Source of the DNA: Clostridia bacterium
GTDB taxonomy: Bacteria > Bacillota > Clostridia > Oscillospirales > Butyricicoccaceae
Direction of reading: 5' to 3'
Assembly (NCBI GenBank): GCA_021205365.1
Contig: JAJPXP010000027.1
Location: 1 to 48,494 of the forward strand
DNA: 48,494 nt
Every line of letters starts with the position of its first letter. Position 1 is the stretch's first letter. Below are positions 1 through 7,675 of the stretch, in pieces. The notes beneath the pieces were generated by a model. That model did no database searches and had not been told where the DNA came from. It saw nothing but the letters and a program-made list of their open reading frames with translations. A program made the position numbers and the translations under genes.

Positions 1-1628
1 GTCTGGGATTGTTCCTGTTCGGCATGAAGTACATGGGTGCTGGACTGGAACTTGCGGCCGGGCCAAAGCTGAATAGTCTGCTGGAAAAGCTGACTAGAAA
101 CCCGGTTATGGGATTTTTACTGGGTGTATTTGTAACTGCCTGTGTGCAGTCTTCCTCAGCCACTACCATTATGTGTATGGGCTTTCTGAATGCTGGAATT
201 ATGGATTTGACGCAGGCAGCGGGCGTTATTCTGGGTGCTAACGTTGGTACAACTATGACCAGTATCCTGATTGCACTGGATATTTCCTGGCTTGCACCAG
301 TCTGTATCTTCATTGGCGCAGTCATGCAGATGTTTTGCAAGAAAAACCTGCAGAAATACATAGGTCAGATTATTCTTGGCTTTGGTATTCTGTTCCAGGG
401 GCTACATACCATGAGTTCTTCGATGTCTAGTTTGAAGGATATCCCGGAATTTCAGCATTTCATTGCAAGTGCGACCAATCCGTTCCTGGGTCTGCTGGTC
501 GGCATCCTGCTATGTGCCGTGATTCAGAGCTCTTCGGCTGCGGTTGGTGTTCTGCAGGCTCTGGCAATGCAGGGACTGATGCCGATGTATTTTGCAGCAT
601 TCCTAATCTGTGGTATTAACGTTGGTTCGTCTGTTACACCATTCCTGTCCGCAATTGGTGCGAAGAATAATACCAAGCGTGCAGCCGTTATTTATTGTAC
701 TTATAATATCATTGGTGCGATTATTTTTGTACCAGTATGTATGCTGACACCGTTTGTCAACATTTATAATCTGATCACGACTAACACAGTTGTTCAGATT
801 TCCATGTTCCATATTACATTTAAGCTGGTAACAGCACTGGTACTTCTGCCGTTTGTCAAGCGGCTTGTGGATATTTCTTACCGTATTATTCCAAAGAAAG
901 TGCACGAAAATGCATACCGTTTTACTTATATTGATCCAAAGCAGATTGGCGCACCGAGTGTTACGATCCGCCAGCTGTACAAAGAAGCAGAGCGTATGGC
1001 AGGTTTGGTTCGCGAAAACTATATCCTTGCTGCAGAAGGTATGCTGGATAATGATATCAGCAGGGCAGATGAAATCCGTGAGCGTGAAAATGTTATCAAC
1101 TTTCTGAATCATGGTATTACAGATTATTTGATTGAGTTCAGTGGACATGATCTTCCTTCCCATACACCTCAGCTGGTGGGTAATATGTTCCATTTGATTG
1201 GTGATCTGGAGCGTATTGGCGATCATGCGATTAATATTCTGGAAAAGACAGAACAGAGTGTTCACAACAAGCTGGTTTATTCCGAAGAAGCCCATCATGA
1301 GCTGATGGATATTTATGAGACTGATTTATTATTATTTGACCGTGCCTTTAGTGGGTTCCTGTGCCATAATCTAACGGAACAGGATGCTTTGGAGCTATAT
1401 CGCATGGAAGATTCAATTGATGAAAAGACCCGTCAGTCTGAAAATAATCATATTACACGTCTGCGGGCAAAGCAGTGTAGTACGGAGCCAGGCATTGTCT
1501 TTGCAGAAGCTCTGCATGACTACGAGCGTATTGGTGACCATTCGAATGATATTGTACGCATCGCACGAAAGAATGCACAGATTTCAGGCGGCATTCGTCC
1601 ACCGGTACTCAGTACGGACACAATGTAA
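1..1628 (+). CDS. Na/Pi cotransporter family protein with C-terminal PhoU domain (5' end outside window)
   Basis: Membrane Na+-coupled phosphate transporter of the NptA/PNaS family. The reading frame is open to the left edge (codons in frame from position 3), so the true start lies upstream. Counting from the TTG at 9, the two inverted-repeat transport motifs are visible as QSSSATT (about residues 47-53) and QSSSAAV (about 173-179), each within hydrophobic helices. From about residue 320 a soluble tail follows with two PhoU-like helical repeats carrying the E-R-I-G-D-H motif twice. This is the usual bacterial architecture of a transporter with a fused PhoU regulatory domain. It is followed after 14 bp by a TetR regulator, probably in the same transcript. 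Phosphate as substrate is family knowledge. Confidence 0.93.
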   Translation, partial: LGLFLFGMKYMGAGLELAAGPKLNSLLEKLTRNPVMGFLLGVFVTACVQSSSATTIMCMGFLNAGIMDLTQAAGVILGANVGTTMTSILIALDISWLAPVCIFIGAVMQMFCKKNLQKYIGQIILGFGILFQGLHTMSSSMSSLKDIPEFQHFIASATNPFLGLLVGILLCAVIQSSSAAVGVLQALAMQGLMPMYFAAFLICGINVGSSVTPFLSAIGAKNNTKRAAVIYCTYNIIGAIIFVPVCMLTPFVNIYNLITTNTVVQISMFHITFKLVTALVLLPFVKRLVDISYRIIPKKVHENAYRFTYIDPKQIGAPSVTIRQLYKEAERMAGLVRENYILAAEGMLDNDISRADEIRERENVINFLNHGITDYLIEFSGHDLPSHTPQLVGNMFHLIGDLERIGDHAINILEKTEQSVHNKLVYSEEAHHELMDIYETDLLLFDRAFSGFLCHNLTEQDALELYRMEDSIDEKTRQSENNHITRLRAKQCSTEPGIVFAEALHDYERIGDHSNDIVRIARKNAQISGGIRPPVLSTDTM

Positions 1629-1642
1629 TTGAAAAGGCTGAT

Positions 1643-2245
1643 ATGATGAAATTACAGAGTGAAAAGGCAATGACAACAGAAGACAGGATTCTGGATGCCG
1701 CACTAGATGTGATAAAAACACATAGTATCAGCGGTATAAGAATCCATCTTGTTGCAGAACGTGCCGGGCTGTTCCAATCCAATATCCATTATTATTTCAA
1801 ATCGAAACGGGATATGCTGTTTGCTGTACTCCAGCGTGTACATAACCGATGTGAAAATATCCGTATGGAGCTGCGTGAGGATACAGACAATACACTGGAG
1901 AGACAGATTGATATTTTCTTTGCACAGAAGAAGCAGCTTATCCTGCACGAGACCAAATATGATTATGCAGAAATTGATTTCTGGACATTAGCTCGTCTGG
2001 ATGAGGGAATAAAAGAACGATTCCGGAAATCCTTTGACAAATGGCGCGAGGAAATCGCACGTGTTATTGCACGGTATGCACCGCAGGTTTCATGCGAACG
2101 GAGAGACTATTTGGCAGCTTTAATGGTTTCCATGATGGAAGGTGCAACATTACAATACCTTATTGATGAAGACAACTTTCCATTGGATGAATATTTTGAT
2201 CACTGCAGAGATGTGATTTTGATGCAGTTACAGGCAGAAGAATAA
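1643..2245 (+). CDS. TetR/AcrR family transcriptional regulator
   Basis: DNA-binding repressor of the TetR type, 200 aa. The N-terminal helix-turn-helix is recognisable (R-I-L-D-A-A through F-Q-S-N-I-H-Y-Y-F-K-S-K near residues 14-55), with the hallmark YYF..K at the end of the recognition helix. The rest is an all-helical ligand/dimerisation domain that cannot be assigned to a ligand. The start at 1643 is preceded by GAAAAGG at 1631-1637. In-frame ATGs at 1646 and 1670 are alternatives. It lies directly downstream of the Na/Pi cotransporter and is followed by a hairpin terminator, so the two probably form one unit. Whether it regulates the transporter is inference. Confidence 0.88.
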   Translation: MMKLQSEKAMTTEDRILDAALDVIKTHSISGIRIHLVAERAGLFQSNIHYYFKSKRDMLFAVLQRVHNRCENIRMELREDTDNTLERQIDIFFAQKKQLILHETKYDYAEIDFWTLARLDEGIKERFRKSFDKWREEIARVIARYAPQVSCERRDYLAALMVSMMEGATLQYLIDEDNFPLDEYFDHCRDVILMQLQAEE

Positions 2246-2247
2246 GC

Positions 2248-2278
2248 AAAGCCCGGCGGATTTTTTTCGCTGGGCTTT
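2248..2278 (+). terminator. Rho-independent terminator-like hairpin after the TetR gene
   Basis: Eleven-bp arms (AAAGCCCGGCG / CGCTGGGCTTT, one mismatch) around a T-rich 9-nt loop, three bases after the TetR stop. The T-tract after the stem is short, so termination may be incomplete. Confidence 0.65.
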
Positions 2279-2351
2279 GGCATATAATAAGAAGCGAATT
2301 ATACAAAATTATATTTTTGTTCAACTCATACGGACAAATGGAGTGACCACA

Positions 2352-3197
2352 ATGAAAAAGAACCTTTGGGATAAAGAATGGGATGACCTGATCCGGAAAG
2401 AAGAAAAATACATTTACAGGCATTGTGTTGAACGTGTAAATATCCTGGGTAAGCTGCAGAAAATTGTACCGAAGGGTTTGCAGTCTAAGCTGGATACGGC
2501 ATTTATCAAAGCGTTTCAGCTGATCTTTGATAAGGGCGCAGTTATTATTGAAAAAACATATAACAAGGAAAAGCGCCAGTCGGAATATAAGGTCAGAGAA
2601 TATGCTGCAAGCATTCGTGAAGATAAACAGAATGTACGCGCATTCCGCAGAAAAGCAGGCAGCTATACCAGAAAAAATCTGCTGATCTCTTCAGCAGAAG
2701 GAATTGGTTTGGGATTATTGGGTATTGGTTTACCCGATATTCCACTATTTGTCAGTGTTATGCTGCGAAATCTGTATGAAATTTCGCTTTCCTTTGGTTA
2801 TGATTATGACCGGCTAGAGGAACGTTTTTTTCAGCTGAAAATCATTGAAACTGCATTATACAGTGGTGAAGAGATGCAGGAACGGGATGAAAATATGAAT
2901 ACCATGTGCCGGAGTATTTGTGGCAGTAAGCAGCGTGAACCGGAGGAAACAGCACGTTTGACCAGTAGTTTGGATGAACAAATTCGAAAAACCGCAAAGG
3001 CATTGTCTGACGATATGTTATATGCAAAATTTTTACAGGGAAGCCCAGTTGTCGGTGCGATTGGTGGTGCTATGGATGTGACAGTATTGAAACGAATTTC
3101 GGACTATGCAATGCTGAAATACCGCAGGCGTTATCTGCTGGATCGCAGATGGAACGAAGAACAGAGCCTCAAAAAACAGGAACAAACGAATTTTTGA
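2352..3197 (+). CDS. EcsC family protein
   Basis: EcsC-like protein of 281 aa, a family named for a Bacillus ABC-transporter operon member whose biochemical role is unknown. Visible features are the charged N-terminus (W-D-K-E-W-D-D-L) and the central glycine-rich hydrophobic stretch (S-A-E-G-I-G-L-G-L-L-G-I-G-L-P-D-I-P-L-F) typical of the family, followed by a Y-D-Y-D-R-L-E-E-R-F-F helix and a second G-A-I-G-G-A-M-D patch near the C-terminus. I chose the ATG at 2352 because GGAGTG at 2340-2345 gives a good ribosome binding site; an upstream extension to 2277 would run back into the preceding terminator. It stands alone between a terminator and a long non-coding gap. Confidence 0.8.
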   Translation: MKKNLWDKEWDDLIRKEEKYIYRHCVERVNILGKLQKIVPKGLQSKLDTAFIKAFQLIFDKGAVIIEKTYNKEKRQSEYKVREYAASIREDKQNVRAFRRKAGSYTRKNLLISSAEGIGLGLLGIGLPDIPLFVSVMLRNLYEISLSFGYDYDRLEERFFQLKIIETALYSGEEMQERDENMNTMCRSICGSKQREPEETARLTSSLDEQIRKTAKALSDDMLYAKFLQGSPVVGAIGGAMDVTVLKRISDYAMLKYRRRYLLDRRWNEEQSLKKQEQTNF

Positions 3198-3652
3198 CAG
3201 CTTCATTCATATCAGTAAAGACCACTCGATTAGATTGGTGCAATAATCATGGCAAAGATTGAAAATTCTGAGCAATCGTACATCGTTAGATTTCCAATCA
3301 GTTTGACTAATCCTAATTTGTTTAAGAATAAGCTTGAGATTTTCTGGAATAACGATTTCGGATTTTGCGTTTTGAAATGAATTTTTCTAGTTTTCAAATT
3401 AAGCTTCAAAAATAGCAGGCAGATCGCAGCTGTTATATTATAATTTCAAAAAAACAAAAAATACGAACAAATTTGCCGCTTAAAAATTCGACGAATTCAG
3501 CTGGTTTGATCGGAAGACCCCATCCCCACATGAACAAAATTTTTATTTTGTTCATGTGGGGATATCGTCCCTCCAAGCTATTTTCTGTAGATTTGTTCTG
3601 ATTATAAATTACCAAACCATCATGTGTTTGTTTCAGAACGTATCCTTTCGTA
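3198..3652. other. Long AT-rich intergenic region
   Basis: No convincing gene. It contains a possible 43-codon plus-strand frame (3249-3380, starting M-A-K-I-E-N-S and ending F-C-V-L-K) without a clear ribosome binding site. It also contains a perfect inverted repeat at 3522-3563. The 3' end of the region leads into the promoter of the 4-hydroxybutyrate dehydrogenase gene. Confidence 0.5.
3522..3563. repeat. Perfect 19-bp inverted repeat with 4-nt loop
   Basis: The left arm (3522-3540, beginning ATCCCCACATG) is the exact reverse complement of the right arm (3545-3563), separated by TTTT. There is no T-tract after the stem on either strand, so it is not a standard terminator. It lies about 90 bp upstream of the -35 box of the next gene, so it could be a regulatory site, an RNA hairpin of an unseen transcript, or a palindromic repeat element. 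Confidence 0.8.
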
Positions 3653-3682
3653 TTGACATTCAATTTTAGAACAGTTATAGTT
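3653..3682 (+). promoter_or_regulatory. SigA-type promoter for the 4-hydroxybutyrate dehydrogenase gene
   Basis: TTGACA at 3653-3658 and TATAGT at 3677-3682 with an 18-bp spacer, about 75 bp before the start codon. The -35 box is a consensus match. Confidence 0.7.
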
Positions 3683-3757
3683 AAGATATATTTCATTATG
3701 TGGCGGGTTCTTTTCGCACCATGCAAAACCGATTTTACAACAATGGAGGGACAATTT

Positions 3758-4882
3758 ATGAAACAATTCAAAATGTACACCACGCTGGCGTACTATGACA
3801 AGTTTGCAGACTTCATGGCTGATGAGAACATCAATTCAACTGATTTTATTATTACAAACGAGTTCCTTTATAACCAGTTTGTCAAGCCGCTGAATCCTGC
3901 CTGCGAATCAGTATTTATTGAAGCCTATGGCAATGGTGAACCGACTACAGATATGGTTGATCAAATCAAGACTAAAATTCCAGCTGGTGTCAACCGTCTG
4001 ATCGCAGTTGGCGGTGGTTCTGTCTTGGATATCGCCAAGATGTGTTCGCTGCATGTTTCGTCGAATCGTACAGAAGATCTCTTTGACCTTGATCCAAATG
4101 CTGAAAAGCCAACACGCATCTATGACGTATACGCAATTCCGACCACTTGTGGTACTGGCTCCGAGGTTACAAATGCCTGTGCAGTTGAACTTTCCAGTCT
4201 GCATACCAAGCGTGGACTGAACAATGATCTGATGTTTGCTGCTAAGTCAGTTCTGATTCCTGAGCTGATCTCTGGTCTTCCCTATCGTTTCTTCGCTACC
4301 AGTTCCATCGACGCGCTTATCCATGCGGCAGAATCTTTCCTCTCACCCAAAGCGTGCCCGCATTCTGAACTGTTCTCCAAAGAAGCTATCCGCATGATTA
4401 TGGATGGTTATCTCTATATTATCGCACATGGTAAGGATTCATGGGCGGACAAAGCACAGCAATTTCTCATTGCTTCCAACTTCGCTGGTATGGCTTTCTG
4501 TTCTGCTGGTTGTGCGGCGGTACATGCACTTAGCTATCCGCTCGGCGGCGGCTATCATATCCCGCATGGTGAGGCAAATCAGCTTGTATTTTCCCCTGTT
4601 TTCCGCCGTTATAAAGAAAAGCAGCCTGTTGGCAAGATTAACCAACTTGAGGCCCTGCTCGGCGAATGCCTGAACGTTGCGCCAGAAGATGCGCTTGATG
4701 CTGCATTTGAGCTGTTTGACAAGGTTCAGCCGCGGAAACCACTCCGGGAGTATGGTATCTCTGACTCTGAGTTTGAGGGTTTCACTGACGGTGTAATCGC
4801 GGGTCAGCAGCGTCTGCTTGGCAACAATTATGTTGAGCTAACCCGCCAAGATATACTGGATATCTACCAGTCCGTCTATTGA
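3758..4882 (+). CDS. 4hbD: 4-hydroxybutyrate dehydrogenase (iron-containing alcohol dehydrogenase family)
   Basis: NAD-dependent reduction of succinate semialdehyde to 4-hydroxybutyrate, a step of the succinate/4-aminobutyrate route to butyrate in clostridia. The 374-aa protein closely resembles the C. kluyveri enzyme in length and in blocks such as I-P-T-T-C-G-T-G-S-E-V-T-N and R-K-P-L-R-E-Y-G. It shows the nucleotide-binding GGGS (residues 85-88) and the expected metal ligands D185, H189, H256 and H270 (in H-I-P-H-G-E-A-N). The start at 3758 follows GGAGGG at 3745-3750; the 35-codon upstream extension is rejected because it overlaps the promoter. It is a single-gene unit with its own promoter and strong terminator; no other genes of the pathway are adjacent. 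Substrate assignment is by similarity recalled from the family. Confidence 0.85.
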   Translation: MKQFKMYTTLAYYDKFADFMADENINSTDFIITNEFLYNQFVKPLNPACESVFIEAYGNGEPTTDMVDQIKTKIPAGVNRLIAVGGGSVLDIAKMCSLHVSSNRTEDLFDLDPNAEKPTRIYDVYAIPTTCGTGSEVTNACAVELSSLHTKRGLNNDLMFAAKSVLIPELISGLPYRFFATSSIDALIHAAESFLSPKACPHSELFSKEAIRMIMDGYLYIIAHGKDSWADKAQQFLIASNFAGMAFCSAGCAAVHALSYPLGGGYHIPHGEANQLVFSPVFRRYKEKQPVGKINQLEALLGECLNVAPEDALDAAFELFDKVQPRKPLREYGISDSEFEGFTDGVIAGQQRLLGNNYVELTRQDILDIYQSVY

Positions 4883-4907
4883 TATATAATTTTTACTTAG
4901 ACATAAT

Positions 4908-4954
4908 AATCCCCCTGATGTAGTTTTGTTATTCTACATCAAGGGGGATTTTCT
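4908..4954 (+). terminator. Strong terminator of the 4-hydroxybutyrate dehydrogenase gene
   Basis: Sixteen-bp stem (AATCCCCCTGATGTAG and its complement with one bulged A), 10-nt loop, then TTTTCTC. It starts about 25 bp after the stop codon. Confidence 0.85.
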
Positions 4955-4958
4955 CATT

Positions 4959-4990
4959 GAAAAAGGAGAGAACACCTTGTGTTCTCTCCT
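4959..4990 (-). terminator. Terminator of rplS
   Basis: Perfect 12-bp stem (AGGAGAGAACAC / GTGTTCTCTCCT) with a 3-nt loop. Read on the minus strand it is followed by TTTTTCAAT. It lies 28 bp after the rplS stop and faces the preceding terminator in convergent orientation. Confidence 0.85.
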
Positions 4991-5017
4991 CTGAGGTTCC
5001 TGAATACAGGCTGAAAC

Positions 5018-5359
5018 TTACAGCTTTTCCTGAACCTTTGCTGCCTTGCCGACTCTGCCGCGCAGATAGTACAGCTTAGCACGACGTACCTTACCATTGC
5101 GCAGTACCTCGAACTTTGCAATGTTCGGGGAATGTACCGGGAAGGTTTTCTCAACGCCTACACCGTAAGAGATACGTCTAACGGTTACAGACTTGTTGAT
5201 GCCGCTATGCTTGATAGCGATGATGGTACCCTCGAAAATCTGAATTCTTTCGCGGTTACCTTCCTTGATCTTCTGGTGTACCTTTACGGTATCGCCAACC
5301 TTGAGTTCCGGCAGATCGGTCTTGATCTGCTGTTCTGCGAGAACCTTTACTAAGTCCAT
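5018..5359 (-). CDS. rplS: 50S ribosomal protein L19
   Basis: Large-subunit ribosomal protein L19, 113 aa, the normal length. Family signatures include [12 protein letters not shown], the F-E-G-T-I-I-A block, the conserved [13 protein letters not shown] motif and the C-terminal [10 protein letters not shown]. The start chosen is M-D-L-V-K-V-L (5359), preceded on the minus strand by GAGGAGAAAACACG; a 6-codon longer frame would include this ribosome binding site and is rejected. It is a single gene here, without the usual trmD/rimM neighbours, and has a structured leader and its own terminator. Confidence 0.97.
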   Translation of the reverse strand: MDLVKVLAEQQIKTDLPELKVGDTVKVHQKIKEGNRERIQIFEGTIIAIKHSGINKSVTVRRISYGVGVEKTFPVHSPNIAKFEVLRNGKVRRAKLYYLRGRVGKAAKVQEKL

Positions 5360-5379
5360 CGTGTTTTCTCCTCTCAATC

Positions 5380-5530
5380 TTAGACAATCGTGTCTCTTTT
5401 AAAACCTCCGGTCCTGTTTGCTGCTGAAGTCCTTCTGGCACAATGCTTGTGCCACAACATACGGGTGGCTGAGCCCTCTCAGCCGGGTGAACAGAGGATT
5501 GTCCGGTTTCAGTTAGATAGTTTACCATGA
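5380..5530 (-). promoter_or_regulatory. Structured 5' leader of rplS (candidate L19 autoregulatory leader)
   Basis: On the minus strand the rplS upstream region folds into at least two strong hairpins: GGCTGAG-aggg-CTCAGCC (about 5469-5486) and TGGCACAA-gca-TTGTGCCA (about 5436-5454). An AGGAGG-like purine stretch follows. Ribosomal protein leaders with such structures are common in Firmicutes. I cannot match this one to a specific leader family by eye. Confidence 0.45.
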
Positions 5531-5589
5531 AAATCCAGAGATTGCAAGAGAAAGGTATAAAAAATACTATGCAAATTTTTCTACAGATG

Positions 5590-5618
5590 TTGTTGGTTCT
5601 GACCAAATATGGTATACT
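5590..5618 (+). promoter_or_regulatory. Promoter with operator-like repeat for the GH13 gene
   Basis: TTGTTG (5590-5595) and TATACT (5613-5618), 17-bp spacer. The inverted repeat TTGGT-tctg-ACCAA overlaps the -35 box and spacer (5593-5606), a plausible repressor site for a sugar-metabolism gene. Confidence 0.5.
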
Positions 5619-5667
5619 GTTTTTGCAATATAAATTATGTTTCTTATAATCAGGAGGATATAGTATT

Positions 5668-6978
5668 ATGTGGGCATATGAAAGTGTCTTTTATCAGATT
5701 TATCCGATGGGATTCTGCGGTGCTCCATGGAGCAATGACAACAAAACCGTCAACCGTATTAAAAAGGTTGGAGATTGGGCAGAGCATATTGCTTCTGTTG
5801 GCTGCAATGCCGTATACTTCTCCCCAGTCTTCGAATCCGACAGCCACGGTTATGACACACGCGATTTTCGCAAAATAGACTGCCGACTTGGCACCAATGC
5901 TGATTTTGCTGCTGTCTGCGATCAGCTGCATGAAAATGGCGTGCGCGTTGTACTCGACGGTGTGTTCAACCACGTTGGCCGTGGCTTCTGGGCATTTCAG
6001 GATGTGCAGGAGAAAAAATGGGATTCCCCATATAAGGACTGGTTCCATATCAATTTTGACGGAAATTCCGGCTATAATGACGGCTTCTGGTATGAAGGCT
6101 GGGAAGGCCATTATGAGCTGGTTAAGCTGAATTTGCGCAATGAAGAGGTCATCCAGCATATCTTTGACTGTATCCGCGGCTGGGTCGAGGAATTTGACAT
6201 TGATGGCCTGCGTCTGGATGTTGCCTATTCCCTTGATCGTGATTTCATCCGCCGCCTGCGTTCGTTCTGTGACTCACTGAAGCCAGAATTTTTCCTCGTT
6301 GGCGAAGTCATGAGCAGCGACTGCAAGCCATTCCTGGAAGATGGTATGCTGCATTCCTGCACCAATTACGATTGCTATAAGGGTTTGTATTCCTCATTCA
6401 ATTCCATGAATATGTTTGAGATTATCCATTCCCTGCAGCGCCAGTTTGGCCCGGAAGACTGGACTATGTATAAAGGCAAACATCTGTTGTCTTTTGTTGA
6501 CAACCACGATGTCACACGTGTAGCCTCTATTCTGAATAATGAGAAGCACTTGCCGTTGATTTATGCGCTGATGGTTGGTATGCCAGGTATTCCATGCATT
6601 TATTACGGCAGTGAATGGGGCGAAAAGGCAGAAAAGCAGCAGGGTTCTGACGCAAACCTGCGCCCATGCTTTGAAGAACCACAGTCAAACGAACTGACGG
6701 AATGGATTTCCAAGCTGGCAAAAGCAAAAAATGAATCCAAAGCACTCTGCTATGGTGATTTTACGACCCGTCTGCTCACCAATAAACAGGCAATTTTTGA
6801 ACGTAAATATGGAGACGAACGCGTGATGGTTGCCATCAATGCAGATGATCAGCCTTTTGTGGCACATTTCAATGCCGATGCGGGACGCGCACGTGATTTG
6901 ATCACCGGAGAAGTTCATGACTTCGGCGGCGGCTCCGAGCTTCCTCCCTATTACGCAGCCTTCTGGCAGGTATTTTAA
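5668..6978 (+). CDS. GH13 alpha-amylase family protein (maltodextrin-type glucosidase)
   Basis: Retaining alpha-glycosidase of the GH13 family, 436 aa, without signal peptide, so a cytoplasmic enzyme acting on imported alpha-glucans or maltodextrins. The conserved regions are visible: D-G-V-F-N-H (97-102), G-L-R-L-D-V with nucleophile D184, V-G-E-V with acid/base E213, and F-V-D-N-H-D with D278. The short C-terminal beta domain ends at the usual place. No extra starch-binding module is present. AGGAGG at 5652-5657 precedes the ATG by 10 bp. It stands alone behind its own promoter and ends in a long terminator. The exact specificity (cyclomaltodextrinase, neopullulanase or maltodextrin glucosidase) cannot be decided from sequence. 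Confidence 0.9.
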   Translation: MWAYESVFYQIYPMGFCGAPWSNDNKTVNRIKKVGDWAEHIASVGCNAVYFSPVFESDSHGYDTRDFRKIDCRLGTNADFAAVCDQLHENGVRVVLDGVFNHVGRGFWAFQDVQEKKWDSPYKDWFHINFDGNSGYNDGFWYEGWEGHYELVKLNLRNEEVIQHIFDCIRGWVEEFDIDGLRLDVAYSLDRDFIRRLRSFCDSLKPEFFLVGEVMSSDCKPFLEDGMLHSCTNYDCYKGLYSSFNSMNMFEIIHSLQRQFGPEDWTMYKGKHLLSFVDNHDVTRVASILNNEKHLPLIYALMVGMPGIPCIYYGSEWGEKAEKQQGSDANLRPCFEEPQSNELTEWISKLAKAKNESKALCYGDFTTRLLTNKQAIFERKYGDERVMVAINADDQPFVAHFNADAGRARDLITGEVHDFGGGSELPPYYAAFWQVF

Positions 6979-6992
6979 GTAACCTAAAAATG

Positions 6993-7076
6993 AAAATCCC
7001 CCTCTGACTCCCCGCATTCAGTTCCGCGGCATAAACTGCGGGTATTGAAATGCTTGGAATCAGGGGGGATTTTTTT
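6993..7076 (+). terminator. Long terminator hairpin that also contains the ytaF ribosome binding site
   Basis: The 5' arm (6993-7012, starting AAAATCCCCC) pairs with the 3' arm (7056-7074, ending GGGGGGATTTT) in a stem of about 18 bp with one bulge. An inner CCGCGG...CTGCGG helix is enclosed. A T7 tract follows. The GGGGGG in the 3' arm is also the best ribosome binding site of ytaF. Confidence 0.75.
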
Positions 7077-7674
7077 GGACTTTTTGATTATTATCGCTGT
7101 AACAGCTGATGTCATGTTTGCTGCTATGGCATGCGGCACTTCCGGCATCCGGATTCCATGGCCGTCACGTATTGCGATGGCTGTCATCAGCAGTGGATTT
7201 CTGATTATCTCAGCTGCCGGAAAAAGTATTCTATTTGATGAACTGCCGGAAAGTACCATTCGCTGGATCGGATTCTGTGCACTGATGCTAATAGGTCTGA
7301 TGCAAATTTTTGGGGACCGGATTTCGTTAACACTTGGGAAAACCAAAAGCAAAATTCTTGCGCCAGTCCGCACAGGGGCAGCTGTGTTTCTCGATCACAC
7401 TGCAGCAGACCAAGATCACTCCAAGGTTCTTTCTATACCGGAGGCCATTGTGCTTGCCATACCGGTTTCCATCGATTCTCTGATTGGTGGTCTGGGCGTC
7501 GCAACCAAAGGCTTTGCACTGATCCCGCTGTTGGGAATCGCATTTGTATGGAATTTCTTGGCTGTCTGGTATGGCAGATGGTTTGGTACTAAGCTGCCGA
7601 TTCCTGGCGAGCGTGCACGGTCTGTTTTCTGTGGTATTGTCTTGATGCTGCTTGGCTGCTGCAAACTGCTGTAA
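7075..7674 (+). CDS. ytaF: YtaF-like sporulation membrane protein (MntP/DUF204 superfamily)
   Basis: Six-helix membrane protein of about 199 aa related to the MntP manganese exporter fold. The conserved aspartates sit in helices 1 and 4 (T-A-D-V-M-F-A-A-M-A and S-I-D-S-L-I-G-G). The A-D-Q-D-H-S-K-V-L-S-I-P-E-A-I block between the two halves is characteristic of YtaF, which is known as a sporulation-associated membrane protein in Bacillus. The likely start is the TTG at 7075, 6 bp after the G6 run; a TTG at 7045 in the same frame has no good ribosome binding site. The start lies in the T-tract of the preceding terminator, so expression probably depends on read-through. It ends 1 bp short of the convergent ABC-F gene. 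Confidence 0.75.
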   Translation: MDFLIIIAVTADVMFAAMACGTSGIRIPWPSRIAMAVISSGFLIISAAGKSILFDELPESTIRWIGFCALMLIGLMQIFGDRISLTLGKTKSKILAPVRTGAAVFLDHTAADQDHSKVLSIPEAIVLAIPVSIDSLIGGLGVATKGFALIPLLGIAFVWNFLAVWYGRWFGTKLPIPGERARSVFCGIVLMLLGCCKLL

Positions 7675-7675
7675 T

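Noticed and set aside
3433-3783. Minus-strand frame across the palindrome and the dehydrogenase promoter
   Set aside because: Overlaps a consensus promoter and the palindrome, with no homology-like pattern.
5256-5606. Minus-strand frame over the rplS leader
   Set aside because: Overlaps rplS and its leader hairpins out of frame; no ribosome binding site.
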